A model generated the notes under the pieces. That model made no database searches and was not told where the DNA came from. It saw only the letters and a list, made by a program, of their open reading frames with translations. From NCBI GenBank assembly GCA_942491955.1, contig CALOCV010000031.1, positions 27,772-91,771 on the forward strand: a stretch of DNA of 64,000 nucleotides, in the 5' to 3' direction. This document shows positions 48,296-57,167 of this stretch, in pieces (the stretch's first letter is position 1; each line of letters starts with the position of its first letter). Source of the DNA: CALOCV01 sp942491955. GTDB lineage: Bacteria > Chlamydiota > Chlamydiia > Chlamydiales > CALOCV01. Both the position numbers and the translations under genes were made by a program.

Positions 48296-48988
48296 ATGGA
48301 GCCAAAAGCTGTAAAACCCCCTCGCCTTTTAATTTTTTTTACATTCATTATCGTTGTACTCGCTCTCTGGGGAATATTTTCCTACCAACCGACGACTTTC
48401 TCTACATCCATTCCCATTCGCACATCGGGACAACCGACCATTGGCAATCTCGATTCATCGATTCAAGTCGTTGTTTTTGAAGAACCTAAATGTCCCGATT
48501 GTGCACGATACAACAATGAAATCTTTCCAGAAATCAATCAATCTTTGATCCAGACGGGAGAAATCGCCTACACCGTTATCCCCGTTTCTTTTTTGCAGGG
48601 ATCCATGCCAGCTGCGGTCGCTCTTCTTTGCGTTTACAACCAAAACCCCCAATCACCTAATAGCGAACTTTTTACAACATTTATCGACTACATTTATCAA
48701 AACCATCCTCCAAAAAATGAAGATTGGGCCAACGAAGAAAATCTTTCCGTAATGGCAAAAAAAGCAAGCCCTGCTATCAACCAAGAAAAACTCCGCAACT
48801 GCATTTCTAAAGAAAAATATAAAAATGTCGTTGAAGGCAACACCAAATATGGTCGTAAAATTATGGCAGGAAAACTCATGACACCCTCGGTTTTTGTTAA
48901 CGGAGTTTTAGTCGAAGACATCTCTTTTTCGTCGATTCAAGAACGCATTGAAAATGAGAAAAACAAACTAAACGGGAGTCCCCTATAA
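48296..48988 (+). CDS. DsbG/DsbA-like thioredoxin-fold protein
   Basis: Membrane-anchored or exported thiol oxidoreductase. One N-terminal transmembrane helix (about residues 11-28), then a thioredoxin fold with active site CPDC at Cys66 and Cys69 in VFEEPKCPDCARY, and the cis-Pro loop in KLMTPSVFVNG near residue 205. The gene directly precedes dsbB (TAATG overlap), matching the dsb pair of Chlamydia (the one annotated dsbG there). The two probably form an oxidising pair for periplasmic or cysteine-rich outer-membrane proteins. Confidence 0.88.
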   Translation: MEPKAVKPPRLLIFFTFIIVVLALWGIFSYQPTTFSTSIPIRTSGQPTIGNLDSSIQVVVFEEPKCPDCARYNNEIFPEINQSLIQTGEIAYTVIPVSFLQGSMPAAVALLCVYNQNPQSPNSELFTTFIDYIYQNHPPKNEDWANEENLSVMAKKASPAINQEKLRNCISKEKYKNVVEGNTKYGRKIMAGKLMTPSVFVNGVLVEDISFSSIQERIENEKNKLNGSPL

Positions 48989-49416
48989 TGCGCCGCTACG
49001 GTCTTTATTTTACCTGGTTAATTAGTTGCATTGCCCTGGTGGGAAGCCTATATGTTAGCCAAATTCTTGATGTCGAGCCGTGTCTTCTGTGTTGGTATCA
49101 ACGGATTTGTATCTATCCCTTGGTCATCATTGTTGGCATTGCGGCTTTTCGTGGCTTCATCGGAATCGTACCCTATGTTCTTCCCCTGGTGATCATGGGA
49201 TTTTTGATCGCTCTTTATCAAGTCCTGCTACAGGAAATTCCTGGATGGGAACCCTTTAGCTTCTGTGGAGCAGCGGTCAACTGTACCGAGAAACACGACA
49301 TCGGTCTTGGACCCATTACCTTGCCTATGCTCTCCGTTCTTGGCTTTTTCTTAATGACTTTTTTCCTCTCTACAGCATGGATAGCCGATAAATGGGCAAA
49401 ATGGCGACAGAAATGA
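48988..49416 (+). CDS. dsbB: Disulfide bond formation protein DsbB
   Basis: Inner-membrane quinone reductase that reoxidises a DsbA-type partner. 142 residues, four transmembrane helices. First cysteine pair CLLC at residues 32-35 (EPCLLCWYQRICIYPL) and second pair in FCGAAVNCTEKHD. The Arg after the first pair (WYQR) is the quinone-site residue of the family. The start overlaps the previous stop by one base. Confidence 0.93.
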   Translation: MRRYGLYFTWLISCIALVGSLYVSQILDVEPCLLCWYQRICIYPLVIIVGIAAFRGFIGIVPYVLPLVIMGFLIALYQVLLQEIPGWEPFSFCGAAVNCTEKHDIGLGPITLPMLSVLGFFLMTFFLSTAWIADKWAKWRQK

Positions 49417-49438
49417 ATCCCTATAGGAGAGCAAGCTG

Positions 49439-50407
49439 ATGCAGGAACAAAAATGGTCAATCGGTGTCGATTTGGGTGGAACAAAATTAGAAGCCGCTGC
49501 CATCGACCCTGAGGGAAAAATTCTCGAACGCATCCGCATTCCCACGCAATCGGAGCGTGGACCTGATGCGATCATTGCTGATATGGCATCGACTATCCAA
49601 TCTCTCATCCAAAAACAACCCTCTATTCCTCAAGGTATTGGTATTGGTACAGCGGGACAAATCAATGAAACTTCAGGAGCTATCGCCTTCTCCCCCAACC
49701 TCCCCAACTGGCACAATGTCCCCTTAAAAGAACAGCTACAAAAACATCTAGATTTCCCTATCTTTATCATCAACGATGTCCGTGCTGCCACATGGGGCGA
49801 ATGGCTATTTGGAGCGGGAAAAGATGCCAAAGATTTTGTCTGTCTTTTTATTGGGACTGGCATCGGAAGTGGTGTAGTAAGCGGTGGAAGAATGCTTTCC
49901 GGCGCCACAAATACGTTCGGAGAGCTGGGCCATATGATCATCGACTACAAAGGACTCCCTTGCAACTGTGGTAACTACGGGTGCTTGGAAACCCTCGGAG
50001 CCGGATGGGGCGTTGCAGCAAGGACGAAAAAATCTGTCCAAGAAAATCCTTCCGAAGGAAAAACACTTCTTCGCCTTGCTGAAGGAGAGCTACAAAAATT
50101 GTCAGCCGCTCACCTGATCCAAGCAGCTAATGAAAACGATCCCTTGGCAAAAAAAATTCTCTCTGAAACACTAGAAGCATTAGCTGCAGGATGCATCACC
50201 ATCGTCAATGCTCTCAATCCTCACCGCCTTATTATCGGAGGAGGGTTTGGGCAAGCGCTTCCTCACCTGATTCCAACAATGGAACAGGAAATCAAAAAAA
50301 GAGCGTTGACAGCAGCAAGCCGTAACTTACAAGTGGTTCCCGCTATGCTCGGCAACGACGCAGGCGTCATCGGAGCTGCTGCAATGACGCAAAACCAAAG
50401 CAAATAA
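49439..50407 (+). CDS. ROK-family sugar kinase (glucokinase-like)
   Basis: 322 residues. ATP-binding VDLGGTKLEAAAID at the N-terminus, the sugar-binding INDVRAATWGEWLFG, IGTGIGSGVVSGG, and the ROK zinc motif in GELGHMIID...CNCGNYGCLETL. The family includes glucokinases, fructokinases and N-acetylhexosamine kinases; glucokinase is the most likely but not proven. Ribosome site AGGAGAG lies upstream of the ATG. Stands downstream of dsbB. Confidence 0.88.
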   Translation: MQEQKWSIGVDLGGTKLEAAAIDPEGKILERIRIPTQSERGPDAIIADMASTIQSLIQKQPSIPQGIGIGTAGQINETSGAIAFSPNLPNWHNVPLKEQLQKHLDFPIFIINDVRAATWGEWLFGAGKDAKDFVCLFIGTGIGSGVVSGGRMLSGATNTFGELGHMIIDYKGLPCNCGNYGCLETLGAGWGVAARTKKSVQENPSEGKTLLRLAEGELQKLSAAHLIQAANENDPLAKKILSETLEALAAGCITIVNALNPHRLIIGGGFGQALPHLIPTMEQEIKKRALTAASRNLQVVPAMLGNDAGVIGAAAMTQNQSK

Positions 50408-50428
50408 TACCAATCCTAATAAATAAGT

Positions 50429-51256
50429 ATGAAAAAAAAAGTCGCTATTGTAACGGGATCCTCTCGAGGCATCGGAAGAGCAACCGCTGAAGAGCTGGCG
50501 AAAAAGGGTTATCAAGTTTACGCAACCATGCGTACACCAGAGAAGACTTCTCCCTTTGTCTCGCCTAATATCGAAGTGAAAAAACTCGACGTGACCATGG
50601 ACGAGGATGTCCAGAAAACCGTGGAAGACATTATCCGCAAAGAGGGACAGATCGATGTCCTTATCAATAACGCGGGATATGGGTTAATGGGCCCGATCGA
50701 AGAGACGAGCATGGAACAAATCCAAAAGCAGTACGATGTCAATCTCTTCGGTGTGATCCGCATGCTCCATGCTGTTTTGCCCCATATGCGTCAACAAAAA
50801 AGTGGCCATGTGATCAATATCAGCAGCATTGTAGGTATTGTGAGCAATGCAGGACTTGGAATTTATTCGTCGACGAAATTTGCCCTTGAAGCCATTTCTG
50901 CTTCATTAGCAGCTACTGTTTTCCCCTGGAACATCAAGGTCACGGTTGTTCAACCTGGCCCCGTTGCTACTGATTTTGCTGAAGGGACCGAAAAAGGTTC
51001 CCAACTTGGCTCCGATTCTCCCTATTCGGCGTTTGTGGAAAACTATGCCAAACAACTGCACGCTAACCTTGCTGAAGGGCAGTCACCTAATGAAGTGGCC
51101 CAACTGATTGCTAAAATCCTTGAGACACCCAATCCCCTCTTCCGCTACCAAACCCATGAAACCGTCACACAAAAGGTGGAAGAATTCATCGCCGATCCAA
51201 CGGGAACGACCTGGCTTAAGGAGCAGACGGCCCTCTTTAGCGACTGGTTCCAATAA
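50429..51256 (+). CDS. Short-chain dehydrogenase/reductase
   Basis: Classical SDR, 275 residues. Cofactor motif TGSSRGIGRA (residues 9-18), NNAGYG near 84, catalytic Ser in INISSIVG and YSSTK (Tyr and Lys) near residue 150, and PGPVATDF after that. The 275-residue length and PGPVATDF suggest 17-beta-HSD-like or fatty-aldehyde type, but substrate is unknown. The upstream ACCAATCCTAATAAA (50409-50422) recurs near 26685. Its last 20 bases overlap the convergent DJ-1 gene. Confidence 0.9.
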   Translation: MKKKVAIVTGSSRGIGRATAEELAKKGYQVYATMRTPEKTSPFVSPNIEVKKLDVTMDEDVQKTVEDIIRKEGQIDVLINNAGYGLMGPIEETSMEQIQKQYDVNLFGVIRMLHAVLPHMRQQKSGHVINISSIVGIVSNAGLGIYSSTKFALEAISASLAATVFPWNIKVTVVQPGPVATDFAEGTEKGSQLGSDSPYSAFVENYAKQLHANLAEGQSPNEVAQLIAKILETPNPLFRYQTHETVTQKVEEFIADPTGTTWLKEQTALFSDWFQ

Positions 51257-51764
51257 GCTGCAAGATTCCTTGACAAAACCAGGGAAGATCGGCAGGCTTT
51301 CGACTCGATACAAAATGGCGGTCAATGACGACTTCTTCATCGACCCATTCGGCTCCTGCATTGATGAGATCATCCCGAATAGCAGGTGTTGATGTGCAAC
51401 GCACTCCTTTGAGTACCTTTGCCGAAATGGGCACCCATCCTGCATGGCAGATAAAAGCAATCGGTTTTTTCTGATCATGCATCTGTTTTGTAAAGGCAAG
51501 GACATGGGGATCTCTTCGCAACTTGTCTGGAGCAAAACCACCTGGAATGACAAGACCATCGTACTCCTCTGCATACGCTTGAGTAAACGCAATATCAGAG
51601 CGGCAGGGATAACCATACTTTCCTTGATACTCTACCCCACTTTCAGGTCCTGCAACAACAACTTCGATTCCCTCTTCTCGCAAACGATAGAGGGGAAACT
51701 GCAATTCCATATCCTCGTAGACATTTTCCACAAAAATTAAGATTTTTTTTCCTTGATACAGCAT
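51237..51764 (-). CDS. DJ-1/PfpI-family protein
   Basis: 175 residues. The nucleophile elbow AFICHAGW contains the reactive cysteine followed by His, and LVIPGGFAPDKLR and ENVYEDMELQFPLYRLREEG complete the family pattern of the YhbO/PfpI group. Members have been described as proteases, glyoxalases or deglycases; the precise role is uncertain. Tail-to-tail with the SDR, overlapping by 20 bases. Confidence 0.9.
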   Translation of the reverse strand: MLYQGKKILIFVENVYEDMELQFPLYRLREEGIEVVVAGPESGVEYQGKYGYPCRSDIAFTQAYAEEYDGLVIPGGFAPDKLRRDPHVLAFTKQMHDQKKPIAFICHAGWVPISAKVLKGVRCTSTPAIRDDLINAGAEWVDEEVVIDRHFVSSRKPADLPWFCQGILQLIGTSR

Positions 51765-51777
51765 ATCGATCCTTTAT

Positions 51778-51793
51778 GAGCCATTCCCGCTGT
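51778..51793 (+). repeat. 16-base piece of the 8.8/41-kb repeat
   Basis: GAGCCATTCCCGCTGT, identical to the first 16 bases of the repeats at 8768 and 41036, followed by CAATGGCTC, so that a small hairpin GAGCCATT...AATGGCTC forms. Confidence 0.55.
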
Positions 51794-51858
51794 CAATGGC
51801 TCTTTATCGAAAATTCGAAGATACGCTAAAGTAATGCCAAACGCAACCCTGTTTTTTT

Positions 51859-52368
51859 GTGAAATTTTTTTGTCTATCCCTTATTTGTTTCTTTTCGCTG
51901 ACTCTCTTCGGAGTAGAGAATCCCCCTCTCCAGAAAGAAGCCGCTACACAAGAACCTCTTTGGGAAATTCTTCAAGCAACCCCTCGCTTTTCTACGTTTT
52001 TTGAAGGTTTAAAAAAAGCCGAATTCGGCCCTCTCTTGGAGGGAAAAGGTCCCTTTACCCTTTTTGTGCCAACGAATGAAGCCTTTGCTAAACTCCCTCT
52101 TGGTACCTGGGAGAAACTCCTTCAAGAAGAGAACAACCAACAGCTCCGCGAGCTTCTTGCCTTCCATATCGTTGTTGGAGAGATTGTTTTTGACGGTAAT
52201 GAAGATACAACCGTCGATTCGCTTCATGGCAAGCCCTTGCACATCGTTGTTGAGGGTGAAAAAATCACTGTTAATGACATTGGTGTGATCAAAGTCAACT
52301 TATTGGCTACCAACGGTGTTATCCAAGTCGTAGAGAATGTTTTCTCCTCCGTTGCCGCAAAAACTTGA
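51859..52368 (+). CDS. Secreted fasciclin (FAS1) domain protein
   Basis: GTG start; signal peptide MKFFCLSLICFFSLTLFG then a single FAS1 domain: FEGLKKAEFGPLLEGKGPFT and LFVPTNEAFAKLP (H1 motif), LLAFHIVVGEIVF, and NGVIQVVENVFSS (H2 motif). 169 residues. FAS1 domains mediate adhesion; secreted single-domain bacterial versions are common in marine and host-associated bacteria. No partner is evident. Followed by HdeD-like gene. Confidence 0.9.
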   Translation: MKFFCLSLICFFSLTLFGVENPPLQKEAATQEPLWEILQATPRFSTFFEGLKKAEFGPLLEGKGPFTLFVPTNEAFAKLPLGTWEKLLQEENNQQLRELLAFHIVVGEIVFDGNEDTTVDSLHGKPLHIVVEGEKITVNDIGVIKVNLLATNGVIQVVENVFSSVAAKT

Positions 52369-52425
52369 CAACCAACCCCTCTACCCGTATACAAACATTT
52401 TCTATCCATAGCAAGGAGATTGGAT

Positions 52426-52947
52426 ATGTATTCGATTCAAGAACATCGAGGACTTCTCTTATTTGAGGGAATTGTCTTTTTGATCCTAGGCATCCTCGCC
52501 ATTTGCCTACCTGGCATCTTCACTTTAGGATTTGAACTACTTATCGGATGGCTATTCCTTATAGGAGGTGTTATTCAGCTCGTTCGAACCTTCCAAACAA
52601 AATCCATTCCTAATTTTGTTTGGACGATTCTTAGTGCCATTGTGTACTTAGTTGTTGGTGGACTCCTTCTCTGGTATCCCCTTCGAGGTGTCTTAACATT
52701 GACTTTTTTGCTCGCTCTCTTTTTCCTGATTCAAGGAATTTTCCAGATCATTTCCTCTTTTACTCTCCGTCCAATGAGAAATTGGGGATGGACACTATTT
52801 AGCGGGATTGTCAGTGTGATTATTGCAGCCATTATTTGGAGTGGTTGGCCCGGAACAGCCGTATGGGTACTAGGTCTTCTCGTTGGAATCAATCTGCTTT
52901 TTGCAGGACTTTCAATGATTCTGCTCTCCACAGCGAAAGAAGGATAA
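52426..52947 (+). CDS. HdeD-like (DUF308) membrane protein
   Basis: About 173 residues with six hydrophobic segments in three pairs, typical of HdeD. The repeated pattern FLILGILAICLPGIFTLGFE, and later LFSGIVSVIIAAIIWSGWPG, matches the DUF308 repeats. In E. coli HdeD contributes to acid resistance; the role here is unknown. ATG at 52426 is preceded by AAGGAG at the correct distance; a TTG at 52420 in the same frame is less likely. Confidence 0.85.
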   Translation: MYSIQEHRGLLLFEGIVFLILGILAICLPGIFTLGFELLIGWLFLIGGVIQLVRTFQTKSIPNFVWTILSAIVYLVVGGLLLWYPLRGVLTLTFLLALFFLIQGIFQIISSFTLRPMRNWGWTLFSGIVSVIIAAIIWSGWPGTAVWVLGLLVGINLLFAGLSMILLSTAKEG

Positions 52948-53030
52948 TTTTTCTCTTTCCAAGAGCGGACAAACCTGGTATATATATCGACTTCAAATCG
53001 TAAAATCATGTAACTATTTTGGAGAACAAT

Positions 53031-53213
53031 ATGAATGAAAATCTCGTGGTAGCAAGCAAAATAAAAAATTTCATTAAAAATTCTGCTGGGATGAATACTT
53101 CAGCCTCTGTGATGGAAGCATTGACTCGCATCATTGAAAAAGAGTGCAATAAAGCCATTGAAAATGCAAAAAAAGAGCGTCGCAAGACCGTTATGGACCG
53201 CGATTTCTTTTAG
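53031..53213 (+). CDS. Bacterial histone-fold protein (HMfB/Bd0055-like)
   Basis: 60 residues with the shape of a histone fold: alpha-1 (about 5-17, VVASKIKNFIKNS), a loop with AGMNTSASV, a long alpha-2 (about 25-50, MEALTRIIEKECNKAIENAK), and RKTVMDRD at 51-58. The Arg51, Thr53 and Asp58 spacing equals the RKTxxxxD of archaeal histones, whose Arg-Asp pair closes the second loop and whose Arg/Thr contact DNA. The third helix is almost absent; the protein ends at FF. ATG 53031 has TTTGGAG six bases upstream. A TTG at 53019 extends the frame by four codons. Expected to dimerise and bind DNA. Followed by an intrinsic terminator. Confidence 0.8.
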   Translation: MNENLVVASKIKNFIKNSAGMNTSASVMEALTRIIEKECNKAIENAKKERRKTVMDRDFF

Positions 53214-53225
53214 TTTTTTTACTAA

Positions 53226-53261
53226 CCTTGGAGTGTTTTTATCCACTCCAAGGATTTTTTT
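53226..53261 (+). terminator. Intrinsic terminator of the histone-fold gene
   Basis: Perfect stem CCTTGGAGTG/CACTCCAAGG (53226-53235, 53244-53253), eight-base loop, then seven T. It separates the histone gene from the ion channel starting at 53265, so the short gene is its own transcript. Confidence 0.9.
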
Positions 53262-53264
53262 CTT

Positions 53265-53927
53265 ATGTATCTTCCTTCTTGGCCACGTTTTAGTTTTTCC
53301 TTCCTTCTCATTGCTCTACTTTCGCTCTTTACAATCGAGCCTTTTTTAGACCAATGGGACAAAGGACGTGTCTTTGTTGCTCTTTTCCTTTATGCGATCT
53401 TTCTCTCAACCGTTTATGCGTTGTATTCGAGGACTCGAATCTTTGTCATTGCACTCGTTTGGGTAGGCAGCATCATAGGTTCCGATGTTTTTGCTTACAT
53501 GGGATATTTTTCATCGGTCTATTCTTTGATGCTAAAGGGAAGCTTCCTGCTCTTTTTTCTTTGTATCCTGCTTCACCACCTCTTCCAACAAAAAAACATT
53601 GATACCGATGCCATTTTGGGTGCTGTTACAGGATATTTTCTTCTTGGCTTTCTCTGGAGTTTTGTTTACCAAATTCTCGAGCAGCTCGAACCAGGAACTT
53701 TTTCACCCCTCTTCTCTCCAAATGGCCATTCTCTTCGTGAAAGTGATTTTTTATATTATAGCTATGTGACATTGACAACATTAGGATTTGGCGATATGAC
53801 AGCAATGACAACAGCGGGGCGGTCTTTTTCCGTTCTCGAAGCCATGCTTGGACAAATTTATCTCACGGTTCTCATCGCACAGTTTGTCAATTTACGCATG
53901 GGACAGCAACAGCATAAAGAGGTTTAA
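53265..53927 (+). CDS. Ion channel (Ion_trans_2, K+-like)
   Basis: 220 residues with about six hydrophobic segments, the last two forming a channel pore: the selectivity-loop pattern is TLTTLGFGDMTAM, where GFG replaces the canonical GYG of potassium channels. SYVTLTTLGFGD followed by AMLGQIYLTVLIAQFVNL is typical of bacterial two-helix pore modules. No C-terminal RCK domain. Single-copy gene directly after the terminator. Selectivity for K+ is inferred. Confidence 0.85.
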   Translation: MYLPSWPRFSFSFLLIALLSLFTIEPFLDQWDKGRVFVALFLYAIFLSTVYALYSRTRIFVIALVWVGSIIGSDVFAYMGYFSSVYSLMLKGSFLLFFLCILLHHLFQQKNIDTDAILGAVTGYFLLGFLWSFVYQILEQLEPGTFSPLFSPNGHSLRESDFLYYSYVTLTTLGFGDMTAMTTAGRSFSVLEAMLGQIYLTVLIAQFVNLRMGQQQHKEV

Positions 53928-53964
53928 TCGATGACCCTATCAAAAGCAGTTGGTGGATAGGTTT

Positions 53965-55002
53965 ATGCATCCCCTTCTTCCCTTTACACTTTCCATGATT
54001 CTTTTTTCGATCATCCTCTATTTTCTTGTTGTTGGACAAGATCTACTGATTCCCTTTGTCATTGCGATTGCACTTTGGTATGTCCTGATTTCTCTTGCAG
54101 GGGGCGTCAAAAAACTTGGTCTTGGTAAAGTCAATATCCCTTTTCCTTTAGCTCTTTTTGGCTCTTTCCTCTTTTTAGTTGCCGTTTTATGGGGAATTTT
54201 CACCCTGATTAGTAGCAATGTCACAGCCTTTCTCATCGAGGCCCCACTATATCAAGAAAAATTGATCAATATTACGAAGGAAACCTTTACGTGGCTTGGT
54301 ATCCAAGATCCAGAACAAATCTATAAAGGTTTCAAGGATTTTGATTTCGTTCAACTCATTTCGAGTGTCATTCAAATGCTAACAGAAATCGCAGGCAATA
54401 CCGGTCTGATCATTATTTACGTGTTATTTCTCCTTTTTGAATACCACACCTTTGATACAAAGATTCAAATTTTGACAAAAGGGAAGTACCAACAAAGTCG
54501 AGAAATGATCGACACCATTGGAGAGAAAGTGCAATCGTATATCCGGGTAAAAACACTACTTAGCCTTTTGACAGGCTTTCTTAGTTACCTCATTCTTGTG
54601 ACCATTGGTGTTGATTTTGCCAATTTTTGGGCATTCCTCATTTTCTTACTCAACTACATCCCAACGATCGGATCGATTGTTGCTACGCTATTTCCCTGCC
54701 TACTGGCTCTTGTCCAGTTTGAAAGCGTGACTATGGCCCTACTCACACTTGTTTGTTTAAGTGTTGTGCAGTTTGTCATGGGAAATATTCTCGAACCTAA
54801 AGTGATGGGGCGTTCATTCAATCTAAGCCCTCTTGTTATCCTTCTTTCTCTGGCTCTTTGGGGAAAAATTTGGGGTGTTGTCGGCATGTTTTTGTGTGTG
54901 CCTATTATGGTCATTGTCACCATCGTTTTAGGTAGCTTTCCGGCTACAGAACCGATAGCCATTCTTCTCTCCCTTCAAGGAGAAAAAAGCGAAAGAAAAT
55001 GA
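53965..55002 (+). CDS. AI-2E family (PerM/YdiK-type) transporter
   Basis: Around 345 residues with about eight hydrophobic segments. The domain order fits the family: three N-terminal helices, a soluble middle (KETFTWLGIQDPEQIYKGFK), and four to five C-terminal helices with FLLNYIPTIGSIVATLFPCL and GNILEPKVMGRSFNLSPLVI, the family signature. Some relatives export autoinducer-2 or act as Na+/H+ antiporters; function here unknown. I chose the ATG at 53965; TTG 53950 and GTG 53953 are possible. Overlaps dinB by ATGA. Confidence 0.88.
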   Translation: MHPLLPFTLSMILFSIILYFLVVGQDLLIPFVIAIALWYVLISLAGGVKKLGLGKVNIPFPLALFGSFLFLVAVLWGIFTLISSNVTAFLIEAPLYQEKLINITKETFTWLGIQDPEQIYKGFKDFDFVQLISSVIQMLTEIAGNTGLIIIYVLFLLFEYHTFDTKIQILTKGKYQQSREMIDTIGEKVQSYIRVKTLLSLLTGFLSYLILVTIGVDFANFWAFLIFLLNYIPTIGSIVATLFPCLLALVQFESVTMALLTLVCLSVVQFVMGNILEPKVMGRSFNLSPLVILLSLALWGKIWGVVGMFLCVPIMVIVTIVLGSFPATEPIAILLSLQGEKSERK

Positions 55003-56093
55003 TTTTCCACATTGATATGGATGCCTTTTTTGCTTCGATCGAAGTGGTTCGCAATCCCTCTCTTCGGGGGAAAGCTCTTATTGTGGGGGGCAACCCTGAA
55101 CGACGGGGTGTTGTTTCGACCTGCTCCTATGAGGCAAGAAAATATGGAGTACGCTCTGCGATGTCTCTTGCTGAGGCAAAGAGGCTGTGTCCCCATGCGA
55201 TTTTTTTAGAAGGCAACATCTCCGATTATGTCGATGCTTCGCGAACCATTATGTCTCTCTTTCGCGAGATCACACCCTATGTTCAAGTGATGAGCATCGA
55301 CGAAGCCTACTTAGATGTATCCCATTTGATTACTGGAAACAAAGATATTGAAAGACTTGCTCACTCCCTCCATCGTAAAATTTTTGAGACAACACAGCTC
55401 ACCTGTTCGATTGGTGTTGCCACCAACAAAATGCTGGCAAAAATGGCTTCGTCACATAGGAAACCCAATGGTCTTTGTATCATTCCTCCTGGTGGTGAAG
55501 AGGCATTTCTCAAACCCCTTCCCATCCAATCCATTCCTGGCATAGGGAAAAAGACGGTACAACCTTTTGTCGAAGAGGGATGGACAACGATAGAAGATAT
55601 CCAATCTCTTTCTCTTAACCAGTTGGTCGAATTTTTTGGGGAATGGGGACAAGAACTCTATTTCCTTGTTCGCGGACAACAAAGGAGCAACACGGTTCAT
55701 TGGCTTCCGCGCATACCAAAATCCCTCAGTGAAGAGAGAACCTTTGAGAGCGACCTTCAAGAAAAAAGTCTTTTGCTGGAACATCTCACCGATCTTGTCG
55801 AAGAAGCGGCGGATCGATTACAACGAAAAGGGATGCGTGCTGCTGGCATCACTCTGAAATTACGAGACAAAGAATTTCGCACATTCACCCGAGCGCGCCG
55901 ACTTTTCACTCATACGCAATCTGTTGCTATCTTTCAGGAGGAGTTCGCATCGCTCTTTGATGCAGTCTATCCAGAAGGGATGTGGATCCGTCTCATCGGA
56001 GTCACACTGGAACGGCTGGCGAAAGAGGAGTGGCAGCCGACTCTATGGAATTGGGAACAAGAAACCCGTTTGCCATCATCCACTCGGCCATAA
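54999..56093 (+). CDS. dinB: DNA polymerase IV (Y-family)
   Basis: Translesion polymerase, 364 residues. IFHIDMDAFFASIEVVRNPS at the start, VSTCSYEARKYGVRSAMS, MSIDEAYLDVSHL with the catalytic acidic pair, and the fingers/thumb motif CSIGVATNKMLAKMASSHRKPNG, then IPGIGKKT of the helix-hairpin-helix, and a little-finger domain. Starts in an ATGA overlap with the AI-2E gene. Its final 92 bases overlap the 3' end of asd on the opposite strand. No beta-clamp motif was confirmed at the C-terminus. Confidence 0.95.
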   Translation: MIFHIDMDAFFASIEVVRNPSLRGKALIVGGNPERRGVVSTCSYEARKYGVRSAMSLAEAKRLCPHAIFLEGNISDYVDASRTIMSLFREITPYVQVMSIDEAYLDVSHLITGNKDIERLAHSLHRKIFETTQLTCSIGVATNKMLAKMASSHRKPNGLCIIPPGGEEAFLKPLPIQSIPGIGKKTVQPFVEEGWTTIEDIQSLSLNQLVEFFGEWGQELYFLVRGQQRSNTVHWLPRIPKSLSEERTFESDLQEKSLLLEHLTDLVEEAADRLQRKGMRAAGITLKLRDKEFRTFTRARRLFTHTQSVAIFQEEFASLFDAVYPEGMWIRLIGVTLERLAKEEWQPTLWNWEQETRLPSSTRP

Positions 56094-57102
56094 GCAGCGT
56101 TCCCCCGGCTCCCCCTCGAATGAGATTATGAACAAGGAGCGTGAATTTGTAGTCAAAAAGAGGGCAATGGCGCAACCGACCAACCGATACCGTCATGCCG
56201 CCTCCTCGATCGCGATCGTTGCGTGGTTGAGGACCCTCTTCGGAGACGAGATAACAAAGCGACTGTGATGGAGATATTGGAAGAGAGAGAGAGGGAGACG
56301 TTCTCCAAACTGCTTCGATCTCCTCTTTGGAGGCTTTTTTGCCTAATTTGATGGACACGGATTCTGTATGTCCATGCAAAATAGGAACGCGATGACAAGA
56401 GGCACTTACACGAATCGAAGAATTTTGGATCTTCCCCTTAACAACAGAACCGAATAATTTGGGGATCTCCTGTTCCATCTTAGTTTCTTCATCAGGGATA
56501 TAAGGAATGATATTATCCAATATATCTCCACTCGCAACCCCTGGGTATCCCGCTCCGGAAGTGGCTTGTAACGTTGTCACATGAACCTCTTCCACACCAA
56601 AGTGTTCTTGCAACGGTTTTAATGCTATCGCTAATCCGATAACGGCACAATTGGGATTGGTTATGATCCATCCTTTGGATCGTTTCTGATCGTTGACGAT
56701 CCGTGCATGGCTTGGATTCACTTCGGGAATAAACAAGGGCACTGCCGGATTGTACCGATGGCTTTTTGCATTGGAAAAGACAAATCGTCCTTGATCGGCG
56801 AAAGAAGTTTCGATATCTCCTGCAACGGCTGCATCAAGTGCAGAAAAAACAATCGGTGATCGGATATCACTTGTACTGCAGGATACAATGACTTTGTCGG
56901 CAATTTCTTTGTTAAGCGATGTTTTAGGAAACCAGCGCATGCTATCTCCATAGCGCTTTCCCATTGATTTTTTCGAAGCGGCCACTTCAGCAACGAAAAA
57001 CCAAGGGTGATCTTGCAAGAGAGAGAGCAGATGCTGGCCTATAAGACCTGTAGCACCAAGAACAGCCACGGGAATTTTGTGACAAGAAGCGTTTTTATCC
57101 AT
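56002..57102 (-). CDS. asd: Aspartate-semialdehyde dehydrogenase
   Basis: Second step of the aspartate pathway toward lysine/diaminopimelate. 366 residues from ATG 57102 (MDKNASCHK); the frame extends upstream to ATG 57159 but with no ribosome site. Motifs: AVLGATGLIGQHLLSLL NADP-binding, TNPNCAVIGLA with the catalytic cysteine, ATSGAGYPGVA, and SCHRVPILHGHTESV. The type resembles archaeal and fungal Asd as in Chlamydia, where it makes meso-DAP for peptidoglycan. About 25 extra C-terminal residues beyond LIRGGAGGTLLMAEW run into dinB. Confidence 0.9.
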   Translation of the reverse strand: MDKNASCHKIPVAVLGATGLIGQHLLSLLQDHPWFFVAEVAASKKSMGKRYGDSMRWFPKTSLNKEIADKVIVSCSTSDIRSPIVFSALDAAVAGDIETSFADQGRFVFSNAKSHRYNPAVPLFIPEVNPSHARIVNDQKRSKGWIITNPNCAVIGLAIALKPLQEHFGVEEVHVTTLQATSGAGYPGVASGDILDNIIPYIPDEETKMEQEIPKLFGSVVKGKIQNSSIRVSASCHRVPILHGHTESVSIKLGKKASKEEIEAVWRTSPSLSLPISPSQSLCYLVSEEGPQPRNDRDRGGGMTVSVGRLRHCPLFDYKFTLLVHNLIRGGAGGTLLMAEWMMANGFLVPNSIESAATPLSPAVPV

Positions 57103-57167
57103 CGAATCTCTCGTCCTTTGTATAAAGGGGAAAAGTACGCGATGTGCGATTTCTTTCATGGCAATAA

